Source: CBDCWA01 sp046048295 (lineage in GTDB: Bacteria; Pseudomonadota; Alphaproteobacteria; Rhizobiales; Hyphomicrobiaceae). Taken from it: DNA of 19,554 nucleotides. Positions 8,254 through 16,271 of the stretch are shown one piece after another. The position numbers were made by a program, and so were the translations under genes. The notes beneath the pieces were generated by a model. It saw only the letters and a program-made list of their open reading frames with translations. It was not told the origin of the DNA and did not search any database. The DNA lies in assembly GCA_046048295.1 (NCBI GenBank), contig JBJOGJ010000048.1, positions 1-19,554 of the forward strand. The letters run 5' to 3'. The first letter of the stretch is position 1; each line of letters starts with the position of its first letter.

Positions 8254-9489
8254 GTGTTGGAGCCATTCATCGTCAACAGATCGCAGGCCGACTATCTCGT
8301 CATCCAGTTATTCGGCGGCGACAACAATCTCAGTCATTTCGTCTACCAGGACCTGCAGGAGATGGCGGCCGGACTTCGCGGCAACGTCGTCGTGCTCGGC
8401 CTGGCGGATCTGGCGGACCGGCCGGCATCCGTAGTCGAGGTGACGGCCGAGCGGGGCATCCAGACACTCGAGGACCTGGGCGAGATCGATACCGGAGATC
8501 CCGAAGTTCTCGCGCATTTCGTATCGCGGGCGCTGATCACATATCCGGGCGCCAAGAAGGCCCTAGGTTTCTGGGACCACGGCACGGGCGTGTTCGACGA
8601 AACCGACGCAAGCGAGAAGCTGCTGACGCGCAGCATCCATTCGGTGTCACGCTCCGAGCGCACACGCTCCTACCCGGCGCGGCGGCTGTTTTTCCCGAAG
8701 GCCGCACTCGAGTTCGACGAAGTGACACGCGGCATGCTTCACGACGACACGAACGGCGGCGTGCTCACGAACCTCGAAGCAGCCAGGATGATCGACGTTT
8801 CGTTGCAGCGCGCAAACAGTCACAACAAGTTCGACCTGATCTTCTCCGACACCTGCCTCAACGGCATGATCGAGGTGCTCGACGAACTCAGCCCCTATGC
8901 GGACTGCATTGTCGGCTCACCAGAGCTCGAGCCCGGCGACGGCTGGAACTACGAGGGCTGGATGCGGATGGTGGGCGAAAACCCGCCGGCCGACGGAGAG
9001 GCCTGGGGCCACTACGCGGTCGAGGCTTTCCGCGTCAACTACGAGCGGTTTCCGAAGAAGCACCCCTGCACGCTCGCCGCATTCAGGACCGAGAACCAGA
9101 TCTCCGACGCTTTCAGGGCGCTGCTCGATACCGCGCGCGCCGACAACAGCGGCTTCGACGCGTTCTTCTTCGTCGACCACGCCCGTTCGAAAGCACAAGC
9201 CTACGCGAGGCGGGACACCTACGACCTCGTCGATTTCGCGCGCAAGCTGGTGAAGATCTCCGAGACCGACAAGCCAGCGCTGGCGCGGGCAGCGCAGGAT
9301 CTCATTGCGGCCTGTGACGCGGCGAAGGTCCACTGGTGCCGCCTCGGGCCGACGGTGCAGGAGTCGTTTGGCCTGGCGTTCTGGTTCCCGAGCTCGCGGT
9401 CGATGATGCGCCGCGACATCGGAACCTACGAGCGGCTGACATTCGCGAAGCGGACGGGCTGGGCCGATTATCTCGGACAGTTCCGGTAG
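8254..9489 (+). CDS. Clostripain-like (C11) cysteine protease
   Basis: This is a 411-residue clan-CD protease of the clostripain (C11) type. The N-terminus has LFGGDNNLSHFVYQDLQEM, matching the conserved DNNL block. The catalytic His109 is in GFWDHGTG and the catalytic Cys201 in FSDTCLNGMIEVLDEL. C11 enzymes cut after Arg or Lys and many are secreted zymogens. This one has no signal peptide and so is probably cytosolic. GTG 8254 is preceded by TAGGAG six bases upstream. The 40-base gap from the endolysin-like gene contains a GC hairpin (CGGCCG/CGGCCG around TCCG, 8218-8233) that may be chance. It is the last gene of the same-strand protease and hydrolase run. The substrate is unknown; the Arg-rich linker of the preceding protein is an obvious candidate, as inference. 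Confidence 0.85.
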   Translation: MLEPFIVNRSQADYLVIQLFGGDNNLSHFVYQDLQEMAAGLRGNVVVLGLADLADRPASVVEVTAERGIQTLEDLGEIDTGDPEVLAHFVSRALITYPGAKKALGFWDHGTGVFDETDASEKLLTRSIHSVSRSERTRSYPARRLFFPKAALEFDEVTRGMLHDDTNGGVLTNLEAARMIDVSLQRANSHNKFDLIFSDTCLNGMIEVLDELSPYADCIVGSPELEPGDGWNYEGWMRMVGENPPADGEAWGHYAVEAFRVNYERFPKKHPCTLAAFRTENQISDAFRALLDTARADNSGFDAFFFVDHARSKAQAYARRDTYDLVDFARKLVKISETDKPALARAAQDLIAACDAAKVHWCRLGPTVQESFGLAFWFPSSRSMMRRDIGTYERLTFAKRTGWADYLGQFR

Positions 9490-9577
9490 CGGCCGTGGGC
9501 GCGAAGGCACCGGCAGGCACAGCTGCCCGGACGGGCCGGGCCTTGAAGCGCCCGGCGCCCGAGGCCATGTGCCCGCC

Positions 9578-10018
9578 ATGACCGAAGCTCCACTCCGGCA
9601 GATCCAGGGCCGGCTCGTCATCGGCACACAAGGCGCTGGCTTCACCGACCTCAGCCAGAAGCTCGGCGCGTGGCTTCGCGACAGCGGTTGCGGCGATGGA
9701 CTGGTCAGCGTTTTCGTGCGCCATACCTCGGCTTCGCTCACGATCCAAGAAAATGCGGACCCGAGCGTGCTGGCGGATCTCGCGGACGCACTCGACCGGC
9801 TGGCACCACGGGAGATGGCCTACCGGCACCGAACGGAAGGGCCGGACGATATGCCCGCCCACATCCGTTCCATGCTGACTTCGACGTCGGTGCAGATTCC
9901 GGTAGCCGACGGCACGGCGCTGCTCGGCACCTGGCAGGCGCTCTACCTCATCGAACATCGGGACGAACCGCACCGCCGAGAAATCGTGCTGCACTTCATC
10001 GGCACCATCGGCCGGTAG
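9578..10018 (+). CDS. yjbQ: YjbQ-family protein (UPF0047)
   Basis: This 146-residue protein belongs to the YjbQ/UPF0047 family, reported as a secondary thiamine-phosphate synthase activity; its physiological role is not settled. The signature SVFVRHTSASLTIQENADPS (44-63) carries His49 and Glu58. AYRHRTEGPDDMPAHIRS (81-98) and LLGTWQ (115-120) complete the family pattern. I chose ATG 9578; an in-frame GTG at 9569 lies closer to GAGG (9561-9564) and could be the true start, adding three residues. The 88-base gap after the C11 gene contains GC hairpins (best GCCCGG/CCGGGC at 9525-9541) without a T-run, so whether it is cotranscribed with the protease run is unclear. It converges on the proline iminopeptidase gene, the stops being about ten bases apart. 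Confidence 0.92.
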   Translation: MTEAPLRQIQGRLVIGTQGAGFTDLSQKLGAWLRDSGCGDGLVSVFVRHTSASLTIQENADPSVLADLADALDRLAPREMAYRHRTEGPDDMPAHIRSMLTSTSVQIPVADGTALLGTWQALYLIEHRDEPHRREIVLHFIGTIGR

Positions 10019-10028
10019 AATGGCCGGA

Positions 10029-10994
10029 TCAGGTCAGGCCGGCGAAGCGGCGCGTCGCGGAGACGAGTTCGCTCAGAATGCCCCGCTCGGTCATTGCGTG
10101 TCCGGCATCGGGCACCAGTCGCAGATCCGCCTGGGGCCAGGCGCTCTTCAGGTCCCAGGCATTGCGAAACGGCGTCACCACGTCATAGCGGCCATGCACG
10201 ATCACGCCCGGGATGTCCTTCAGGCGGACAGCGTTGCGCAGTAGCTGATCGTCGCTCTCGAGAAAACCACCGTGCACGAAGTAATGACACTCGATCCGTG
10301 CGAAGGCGAGGGCATAGTATTCGGCCGCGAACTGCGTCAACCGGTTCGGGTCCTCGTAGAACGATAACGTGGAGCCTTCCCAGACGCTCCAAGCCTTGGC
10401 CGCCTCGATCTGGATGGCGGGGTCCGTGCTCGTCAAGCGCTTGTAGTAGGCGGCCATCATGTCGCCGCGCTCGTCTTCCGGGATGATGGACTGATAGCGT
10501 GCGAAGGCGTCGGGATAAATCCAGCTGCAGCCGTCCTGGTAGAACCATTCGAGTTCGCGGCGGCGGAGCAGGAATATGCCGCGCAGAATGAGGCCCTTCA
10601 CATGATCCGGATGCGTCTCGGCATAGGCGAGGGAGAGCGTCGAGCCCCATGAGCCGCCAAAGAGCTGCCAGCGGTCGATTCCCAAGTGCGTGCGCAGGCG
10701 CTCCATGTCGGCGACGAGATCCCAGGTGGTATTTGCCTCGAGCGAGGCATGCGGCCTCGACCTGCCACACCCACGCTGGTCGAACAGGACGATCCGATAG
10801 TGTGCCGGATCATGGCAGCGGCGCATCGACGGATTGGTGCCGCCGCCGGGGCCGCCATGTACGACGAGAACGGGGTCGCCGGCGGGATTGCCGCACTGCT
10901 CGTAATAGATCGTGTGGCCGCCTGGGACTTCCAGCCAGCCTTGATCGTACGGGTCGAGGGGTGGGTAGAAACCGAGGTAGGATTGATTGCGCAT
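10029..10994 (-). CDS. pip: Proline iminopeptidase (alpha/beta hydrolase)
   Basis: This is a cytosolic S33-family peptidase that removes N-terminal proline from peptides. Counting from the ATG at 10994 (321 residues), it shows YYEQCGNP, the oxyanion-loop HGGPGGG (46-52), DQRGCGRSRP, and the nucleophile elbow GGSWGS with Ser115. Asp271 in HGRYDVVTP and His299 in DAGHA complete the triad. The best ribosome-binding site, AGGAGA (minus strand, 11017-11022), is seven bases before an in-frame CTG at 11009, so the protein may start five codons earlier on CTG; the frame is open to 11078. It lies downstream of the symporter on the same strand, with an 80-base gap, and may be cotranscribed with it. Confidence 0.95.
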   Translation of the reverse strand: MRNQSYLGFYPPLDPYDQGWLEVPGGHTIYYEQCGNPAGDPVLVVHGGPGGGTNPSMRRCHDPAHYRIVLFDQRGCGRSRPHASLEANTTWDLVADMERLRTHLGIDRWQLFGGSWGSTLSLAYAETHPDHVKGLILRGIFLLRRRELEWFYQDGCSWIYPDAFARYQSIIPEDERGDMMAAYYKRLTSTDPAIQIEAAKAWSVWEGSTLSFYEDPNRLTQFAAEYYALAFARIECHYFVHGGFLESDDQLLRNAVRLKDIPGVIVHGRYDVVTPFRNAWDLKSAWPQADLRLVPDAGHAMTERGILSELVSATRRFAGLT

Positions 10995-11074
10995 CGTCGG
11001 GGTGTTCAGCGTTCCGTCTCCTGGGCGGGCCAGTACCTGCGGCTGGCGGGTTAGGACAAGAGGGGCGGCCAGCC

Positions 11075-12916
11075 TCACGCCCCCTGCTGCTGCTTGAGAC
11101 GCTGCAGGCGGAGTTCGCGGTCGTAGACGGCCTCACCACCGGGGAGACGCATGTCACGAACCCGCTCGACCGCCTTGCCTTCCGGCGCCGGTGTCAACAT
11201 GGTTGCCACGAGGATGGCGAAAAAGCCAGCCGGTACGCCGAAAACTCCTGCCATGGCACTCGGCACGCCGAGCCAGGCCGCTTCGCCCGCCAGGATTGCC
11301 AATACCGCGATGACGAAGCCGGTCACCATGCCCAGCAGAGCCGCAAAGGCGCTGACGCGCTTCCACCATATGGCGAGAACGAGAACCGGAAACGCCGTCG
11401 AACCGGACAGGGCCAAGGCCCACAGCATCAATCGCACCGGGTCCGCCGAGACGCCCAGCGCGATCCAACAGGCGAGAAAAGCCGTGGCGGCGATGGTGAT
11501 GCGGGCGATGGCAATGCGAATCCCATCAGTTTGCGGTTCCCATGTCAGACCACCGATACCGTCCTCGGCAATGATGTTGGCAAGCATCACGATGGTGGCA
11601 CAGGTGGCGGCCAGCGCCAGCGCCAGTGCGCCGGCAACCGAAAGATAGAGGAAGGCACTCGGAAATTCCGCTGCCACCGGCATCGAGAAAAGGATCGCGT
11701 CACGGCTGAAGCTGAAAGCGGTCAATGGCGGGTTCTGGCCGCTGCCACTCACCGCCGCCAAGCCGATGTCCTGCATCCACTTGAACCAGACCGGCAACTC
11801 ACCGGCATCGGCGCCGACAAGGTCGTCCATCACCATGTCGCGAAAGAAGACGGCGACCGCGGAGATGGTCAACATTATGACGCCGGTGAAGAAGATGGCC
11901 CAGCCGATCGACTTGCGCGCCTCATAGACCCCGGGCGTCGTCGTGCACCGCGGCAACAACCAGGGCGCTGCCGCAACTCCCATCATGATGCTGAGGCTGG
12001 CCAAGATGAAGCTCAGTGGGCCGACCTTCGCATAGGGTTCCGCCATGCGGCCGAGGATCGGCTCGAGGCCGAGCCCGGCGAGGTCGAACGAAAGCAGGGG
12101 CGCGATGGGGATCGGCACGCCCTGGGCCGCTTCGAGCCGGCCGATGCCGCGCAGGACGGGACCATAGCTCAACTGGGGCAGCGGCAGATTGGTGACCAGA
12201 GCGGCGACGACGCATACGGGGATGAGCAGCGCGATCATCGCCGCCATCGTCTGGGCCGTCGTCGTCCATGCGAGGCTGCGCACGCCACCTGGCAGAATGC
12301 TCAGGACGATGACCGGCCAGAGGATGAACATCATGACCGCCATTGCATTCCAGCCGCTCAGCCATTGCGCGGCATAGAGGGCCATCCGCAGCTCGGCAAA
12401 CAGGATCAGGAGCATCGGCACGGCGAGAAGACCGGCGGCCGTGAGGCGCACGATGCGGCTCTCGAAGCGCCGGCCAAGGAAGCTCGGCACGGTGAAGGCG
12501 CCAAACTTGCGGTAGTAGGGGGCAATCAACAGCGCCATCAGGACGAAGCCGCTGGTCAAGCCGATGGAAAGGCACCAGGCATCGTAGCCATTGAGAAAGA
12601 ACAGGCCGGTGAATGCGACAAGGCCGGTGCCGCCCAGCGCCGAGGCAGTCAGGTTCAGGCCGGCATAGGAGGCGGGGACACGGCGGCCGGCGGCGAAGTA
12701 GTCGCGGCCGTTGGTTGCAAAACAGGAGACGCCGATGCCTATGTAGAGAAGGAGCGGTCCGACCAGCATCGCCCAGCGCAGGATTGCCTGGTCGGTGCCG
12801 AGCTGCTCGAAGACCAGCAGCAGCAGTGCGAGCGCCAGGAAGGCACTGGCGAATACGCCGAAGTAGTTGCCGAGCCGTGGATTGACGAGCTGGCGCTGCG
12901 TGGTGATCGTCGACAT
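11075..12916 (-). CDS. Sodium:solute symporter, DUF4212-associated type
   Basis: This is a 613-residue inner-membrane protein of the SSS family (acetate/proline-type symporters) with about 13 hydrophobic segments. Typical traits are GRRVPASYAGLNLTASALGG in the second span region, FLGRRFESRIVRL, ILPGGVRSLAWTT, and LPRCTTTPGVYEARKS. The subgroup encoded next to a DUF4212 small subunit (VC_2705-like) is proposed to take up monocarboxylates such as acetate, but the substrate is not readable from the sequence. The hydrophilic C-terminal tail (about 580-613) is Arg- and Gln-rich. The ATG at 12916 is 12 bases after the stop of the DUF4212 gene, so the two are almost certainly translated from one mRNA and work as a pair. 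Confidence 0.92.
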   Translation of the reverse strand: MSTITTQRQLVNPRLGNYFGVFASAFLALALLLLVFEQLGTDQAILRWAMLVGPLLLYIGIGVSCFATNGRDYFAAGRRVPASYAGLNLTASALGGTGLVAFTGLFFLNGYDAWCLSIGLTSGFVLMALLIAPYYRKFGAFTVPSFLGRRFESRIVRLTAAGLLAVPMLLILFAELRMALYAAQWLSGWNAMAVMMFILWPVIVLSILPGGVRSLAWTTTAQTMAAMIALLIPVCVVAALVTNLPLPQLSYGPVLRGIGRLEAAQGVPIPIAPLLSFDLAGLGLEPILGRMAEPYAKVGPLSFILASLSIMMGVAAAPWLLPRCTTTPGVYEARKSIGWAIFFTGVIMLTISAVAVFFRDMVMDDLVGADAGELPVWFKWMQDIGLAAVSGSGQNPPLTAFSFSRDAILFSMPVAAEFPSAFLYLSVAGALALALAATCATIVMLANIIAEDGIGGLTWEPQTDGIRIAIARITIAATAFLACWIALGVSADPVRLMLWALALSGSTAFPVLVLAIWWKRVSAFAALLGMVTGFVIAVLAILAGEAAWLGVPSAMAGVFGVPAGFFAILVATMLTPAPEGKAVERVRDMRLPGGEAVYDRELRLQRLKQQQGA

Positions 12917-12928
12917 GCTTCAACCGCC

Positions 12929-13189
12929 CTACATGTCCTCATTAGCGCCGTGCCAATGGTCGATGGCATCCTGGCGATTGATGAAGGAGGCAACGGTGAA
13001 GATGGCAATCAGGAAGAGACCGTGGCCCATCATGAAATAGCCGAGCGGAAAGCCGAGGAACTTGTTCGAGTTCAGCCTGTCGACGTAGAGGGGCAGCACG
13101 ACCACCAACAGCAGATAGGGCAACAGGCTCGCCAGCATCTGCCATTTCGTGTGCCGCCAATAGGGCTTGCGCTCAGACCAATCGACCAT
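12929..13189 (-). CDS. DUF4212 small subunit of the sodium:solute symporter
   Basis: This 86-residue membrane protein opens WSERKPYWRHTKW and has two hydrophobic spans (about 20-37 and 46-67) with GFPLGYFMMGHG between and into the second. That is the DUF4212 pattern, known as the small partner of VC_2705-type symporters. The ATG at 13189 has AGGGGAGA about eight bases upstream on the minus strand. It is the first gene of the run DUF4212, symporter, pip. It probably helps assembly or stability of the symporter. Confidence 0.92.
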   Translation of the reverse strand: MVDWSERKPYWRHTKWQMLASLLPYLLLVVVLPLYVDRLNSNKFLGFPLGYFMMGHGLFLIAIFTVASFINRQDAIDHWHGANEDM

Positions 13190-13580
13190 TCAGCCATCTC
13201 CCCTCGAGCTTGCCGGGCGCATTTCCCGGCCCCATCGTCGCCAGTGGAAAGTGTGTGACAACAGTGTGTTTGCAGTGCGGCCAAGCGGCATGGCGGCAAG
13301 CCGGACTGCCCGGATCCGCTTCTGCCCCAGCAGACGGTGCTCCATCAATGTTTTTCTCGGCTGAGCACCCGAAACCCGAGAGATAGCCCCGCGGACTGTT
13401 TTGAACACCGCTAAACCATTGAATACAAGACGTTACTCTACCTGGACGTTTGCAGAACCACAACTTTTGCGCTATTGCAGCGTGTACGAATCGGCCCCGG
13501 TTCATGCGCACCCCTCAATCCGAGATCGGGACCTTTTCGAACTTGCAGTGCACACTTGCACCAACCGGGAAGGGCTTCCA
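13190..13580. other. Intergenic region between divergent DUF4212 and mscL genes
   Basis: These 391 bases lie between two divergent starts and should hold promoters for both. I see an inverted repeat GCCGGG/CCCGGC at 13212-13230, close to the DUF4212 start. A weak sigma70-like pair faces mscL: TTGAAC at 13401-13406 and TACAAG at 13424-13429, 17 bases apart. An open frame upstream of mscL reaches back to 13401, but the MscL family starts at the ATG at 13581, so this part is judged non-coding. No other gene or repeat was found. Confidence 0.5.
13401..13429 (+). promoter_or_regulatory. Candidate sigma70-like promoter for mscL
   Basis: TTGAAC (13401-13406) and TACAAG (13424-13429) are 17 bases apart, about 150 bases before the mscL start. 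The first half matches the consensus in the TTGA part; the second is weaker. The match is suggestive only. Confidence 0.22.
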
Positions 13581-13976
13581 ATGGGGATGATATCTGAATT
13601 CAAAGAATTTGCGATGAAGGGCAACGTCGTCGATCTCGCCGTCGGCGTGATCATGGGCGCTGCCTTCGCACCGATCGTCGCGACGCTCGTCGACAACATC
13701 ATCATGCCGCCGATCGGCTACTTGATGGCCGGGATAGACTTCTCGAACCTGGCGCTTGTGTTGCCGACACCAGAAGGCAAGGGCGTGCTCATCAAGTACG
13801 GGCTGTTCCTAAATGCCGTCATCAAGTTCCTGATTACCGCCTTCGCGATCTTCCTGCTCGTCAAGGCGATGAACAGCATGAAGCGGCCTGCGCCGGAGGC
13901 GGCTCCGGCCGAACCGCCGCCGAGCGAGAAGTACCTCAAGGAAATCCGAGACGCTCTGGTCGCCAACAAGGCGTGA
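13581..13976 (+). CDS. mscL: Large-conductance mechanosensitive channel MscL
   Basis: MscL is the homopentameric inner-membrane channel that opens under membrane tension to release solutes on hypo-osmotic shock. The 131 residues are close to the family norm. EFKEFAMKGNVVDLAVGVIM (6-25) is the N-terminal amphipathic helix running into TM1, NIIMPPIGYLMAG follows TM1, a short periplasmic loop covers about 52-70, TM2 lies at about 73-95, and a C-terminal helix ends EKYLKEIRDALVANKA. ATG 13581 is chosen because GGGAAGGG lies six bases upstream and because it matches the family N-terminus. It is a single gene followed by an intrinsic terminator. Confidence 0.97.
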   Translation: MGMISEFKEFAMKGNVVDLAVGVIMGAAFAPIVATLVDNIIMPPIGYLMAGIDFSNLALVLPTPEGKGVLIKYGLFLNAVIKFLITAFAIFLLVKAMNSMKRPAPEAAPAEPPPSEKYLKEIRDALVANKA

Positions 13977-14003
13977 CGGCCGCGTTTTGCGAAACTGACG
14001 GAA

Positions 14004-14030
14004 GGTCCCGCCTCGGGCGGGGCCTTTTTT
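14004..14030 (+). terminator. Intrinsic terminator of mscL
   Basis: GGTCCCGCC (14004-14012) pairs with GGCGGGGCC (14016-14024) around the loop TCG, nine pairs with one G-U, followed directly by TTTTTT (14025-14030). This is a textbook Rho-independent terminator 28 bases after the mscL stop, and it insulates the tRNA gene downstream. Confidence 0.9.
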
Positions 14031-14100
14031 GCGGCCGTGCCCGAGTCTCAGCAAGACGCTTGCAAGAGGCGAGGGCAAGCCGCTATTCTAGTCGCCGTTC

Positions 14101-14175
14101 GCGGGCGTAGTTCAGTGGTAGAACGTCAGCTTCCCAAGCTGAATGTCGTCGGTTCGATCCCGATCGCCCGCTCCA
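14101..14175 (+). tRNA. tRNA-Gly (anticodon CCC)
   Basis: The acceptor stem GCGGGCG (14101-14107) pairs with CGCCCGC (14165-14171), followed by T and an encoded CCA (14173-14175). The D-loop contains TTCAGTGGTAGAA. The anticodon stem TCAGC/GCTGA (14126-14130, 14138-14142) encloses the loop TTCCCAA, placing anticodon CCC at 14133-14135, which reads GGG. The T-stem GTCGG/CCGAT encloses TTCGATC. All four arms fold well, so the call is secure. Confidence 0.96.
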
Positions 14176-14262
14176 ATATTCCAGGCTCCGCCAGCCGCGC
14201 CCGGCCGGTTGTCGCGGTGGCGGGATCGCGGAGATCACCTCGACAGCCCGACAAGGATCTCC

Positions 14263-15225
14263 ATGGCGATCTTTCTCTCAGAAGCCGATATCAAGGCGCT
14301 CGTGACCATCAACGATGCCATCGACGCCGTGTCGAACGTCTTCACGGTTGCCGGCGAAGGCGGGGTCATCAATCCTCCCCGCCAGCAGATCGACATCCCG
14401 CAGGGCTACCTCCGGCTGACCTCGGCGATCGTTTCGCCGTTGGAGAAGATCGCCGTCAAGGTGTCGTCGTCGATGGTGTTTGCGAGCGATTCCGGCCGGC
14501 TACTGCTGCTCATCGACAGCGCAACCGGGCGTGCCGACGCACTGATCGAGGTGTTCTATCTCGGCCAGCTTCGCACAGCCGCGGCGAGCGGCGTCGCGAC
14601 GCGGCTGATGGCGAGAGCCGATGCAAGCACCGTCGGCGTGTTCGGTTCCGGGCGCCAGGCCCGGACGCAGCTCGAGGCCATGAAAGCAGTGCGGCCGATC
14701 ACGAGCGCGCTTGCATTCAGCCCCAACCGGGAACGGCAGCAACGGTTCTGCAGCGAGATGACGGCAACGCTCGGCATACCTGTCACGCCGGCTGCCTCGC
14801 CCGAGGAACTCCATGCGTGCGACATCCTGATAACCGCGACGACCTCGCGCACACCCGTCGTTGCGGGCGGCCTGGTGCGGCCCGGGACGCACATCAATGC
14901 CATCGGCGCCAACCGGCCCGAACGCCAGGAAATCGACGAGGAGACGATCCGCAGGTGCGCCGCCGTCGCCGTCGACAACAAGGCGCAGGCGAAGAAGGAA
15001 TCGAGTGTCCTGGTGAAGTCCGTGGAGGGAGGCATCATCGGCTGGGAGGACGTGGTCGAACTCGGCGACCTGTTGGCGGAAGGCATGGCAGGGGGCCGCA
15101 AGGACGAAGCGATAACACTCTACAATTCGCATGGGGTCGCCATGGAGGATGTGGCGCTCGCCAAGAAAGCCTACGAACTCGCGCTCGCGAAGGGGATCGG
15201 CGTTTCGATACCCCTGACGCCATGA
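14263..15225 (+). CDS. Ornithine cyclodeaminase / mu-crystallin family NAD(P)-dependent enzyme
   Basis: This 320-residue cytosolic enzyme belongs to the ornithine cyclodeaminase, ketimine reductase and alanine dehydrogenase family. GQLRTAAASGVATRLMAR (101-118) is the conserved substrate and dimer block. The Rossmann fingerprint is VGVFGSGRQAR (124-134). CDILITATTSRTPVV (186-200) and HINAIGANRPERQEID (210-225) complete the pattern. Members make proline from ornithine or reduce cyclic imines or pyruvate; the exact substrate cannot be read here. ATG 14263 follows AAGGA at 14253-14257. The open frame extends back into the tRNA gene, which supports the later start. It converges with lysR, 25 bases separating the stops. 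Confidence 0.9.
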   Translation: MAIFLSEADIKALVTINDAIDAVSNVFTVAGEGGVINPPRQQIDIPQGYLRLTSAIVSPLEKIAVKVSSSMVFASDSGRLLLLIDSATGRADALIEVFYLGQLRTAAASGVATRLMARADASTVGVFGSGRQARTQLEAMKAVRPITSALAFSPNRERQQRFCSEMTATLGIPVTPAASPEELHACDILITATTSRTPVVAGGLVRPGTHINAIGANRPERQEIDEETIRRCAAVAVDNKAQAKKESSVLVKSVEGGIIGWEDVVELGDLLAEGMAGGRKDEAITLYNSHGVAMEDVALAKKAYELALAKGIGVSIPLTP

Positions 15226-15250
15226 GCAAGAGGCTGGAGCGGGCCGCCCC

Positions 15251-16150
15251 TCACTTCCGCAGCCGGCGCGCGTGACGGGCGAGCAATTTCAGAAAGCTCT
15301 CGACCAGCGGCGACAGCGGCTCGTTGCGCCTGCGTAGAACCCCGATGGTGCGCGTGACCGTCGGTCTCCTGATGGGAACGACCGCACAGCGTTCGTTCGA
15401 AGCGCTCATGGCGACCATGTTGGGCGTCACGGTGAGGCCGATGCCCTCCGCGACGAAGGTCAGAGCCGTCACCGAATGCTGCACCTCATGCGACCACCGG
15501 AGCGTCAGATCATGCGATCCGAGCGCCTCGTCGAGGATCATGCGGTTGCCCGTCTCCGGGCTGACGCGGATCAGCGGTTCGTTCGAGACGTCCTTCCAAG
15601 TCACCGAAGGCCTTGTGGCGTAGGGGTGGCCGGCGGGACAGACGAGTACATAGCTCTCCTGAAACAACGCCTCGGCGTCGAGATCCCACCTGTTGGCCCC
15701 CATGATGGTTAGCGCCAACTCCACCGTGCGGTCGCTGACCAGATCGCCAACCTCCCGGGCCGACGTCTCATGGACCTTCACCTCGACGTCAGGGTAGTCC
15801 TGGCGGAGGTTCTGGACGATGGGCGGCAGGAGGTAGTGGGCAAGGGTCGGGATCGAGGCAATGACGAGCCTGGACCTGCTCGCGCCGCCATGCTGCTGCA
15901 GGCTCGCCAGGCTTTCGTCGATGTGGTCCAGCAGGTGGCGGACCTTCGGAAGCAACTCGACACCGGCCTGGGTGAGCGAGACGCCGCGGTTCGAGCGGAC
16001 GATGAGCTGGATGCCCAACTGATCCTCGAGCTTGCGGAGACGGTGGCTAACCGCAGTCTGGGACAGATTGAGGTAGTTGGCGGCACGGCGGAAGGATCCG
16101 AGTTCTGCAATGAACAGGAACGCCTCCAGTCCGAGATAATCCCGCCTCAC
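15251..16150 (-). CDS. LysR-family transcriptional regulator
   Basis: This is a 299-residue DNA-binding regulator. The N-terminal winged helix-turn-helix (about 6-63) includes LGSFRRAANYLNLSQTAVSH and RKLEDQLGIQLIVRSNRGVS, which match the LysR signature. The effector-binding domain covers about 93-290, with the usual RLVIASIPTLAHYLLP beginning. The start is GTG at 16150, with GGAG seven bases upstream on the minus strand. It is divergent from the DUF336 gene, the standard layout for a LysR regulator controlling its neighbour and itself. The inducer is probably a small acid handled by the rightward genes; this is inference. Confidence 0.93.
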   Translation of the reverse strand: MRRDYLGLEAFLFIAELGSFRRAANYLNLSQTAVSHRLRKLEDQLGIQLIVRSNRGVSLTQAGVELLPKVRHLLDHIDESLASLQQHGGASRSRLVIASIPTLAHYLLPPIVQNLRQDYPDVEVKVHETSAREVGDLVSDRTVELALTIMGANRWDLDAEALFQESYVLVCPAGHPYATRPSVTWKDVSNEPLIRVSPETGNRMILDEALGSHDLTLRWSHEVQHSVTALTFVAEGIGLTVTPNMVAMSASNERCAVVPIRRPTVTRTIGVLRRRNEPLSPLVESFLKLLARHARRLRK

Positions 16151-16271
16151 GCTGGCGCTCCAAAGCCATATGGTGAACCATTTTCATGGATAGATTAGTA
16201 ACATTCATTTGTTTCATCAACGAATTTTGGTCAGACTGCCGCGCGAAAGCGAAATTTTCCGGGACGTACAG
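16151..16271. promoter_or_regulatory. AT-rich divergent control region of lysR and the DUF336 operon
   Basis: These 121 bases are clearly AT-richer than the surroundings. ATGGT-GA-ACCAT (16170-16181) is a perfect short inverted repeat near the lysR start. Further right, TTG-N6-CAA lies within TTTGTTTCATCAAC and ATTC/GAAT flank it, an arrangement that resembles the T-N11-A-type sites bound by LysR regulators. The exact site and promoter hexamers are not certain. Confidence 0.4.

Noticed and set aside
9578..10018. yjbQ as a member of the protease and hydrolase module
   Set aside because: It is a widespread housekeeping-type family, the gap is larger with possible hairpins, and nothing in it links to wall or protease function.
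10008..10027. Hairpin CGGCC/GGCCG between convergent yjbQ and pip as a terminator
   Set aside because: Only five pairs plus a wobble and no T-run; likely chance in GC-rich DNA.
10649..13258. 869-codon open frame on the plus strand
   Set aside because: It is antisense to the symporter and proline iminopeptidase; its translation is low-complexity, rich in Arg, Gly, Asp and Gln, with no domain. It is an effect of high GC.
14101..14175. tRNA-Gly as an integration (att) site
   Set aside because: No repeat of its 3' end was seen elsewhere in the window and no integrase is present.
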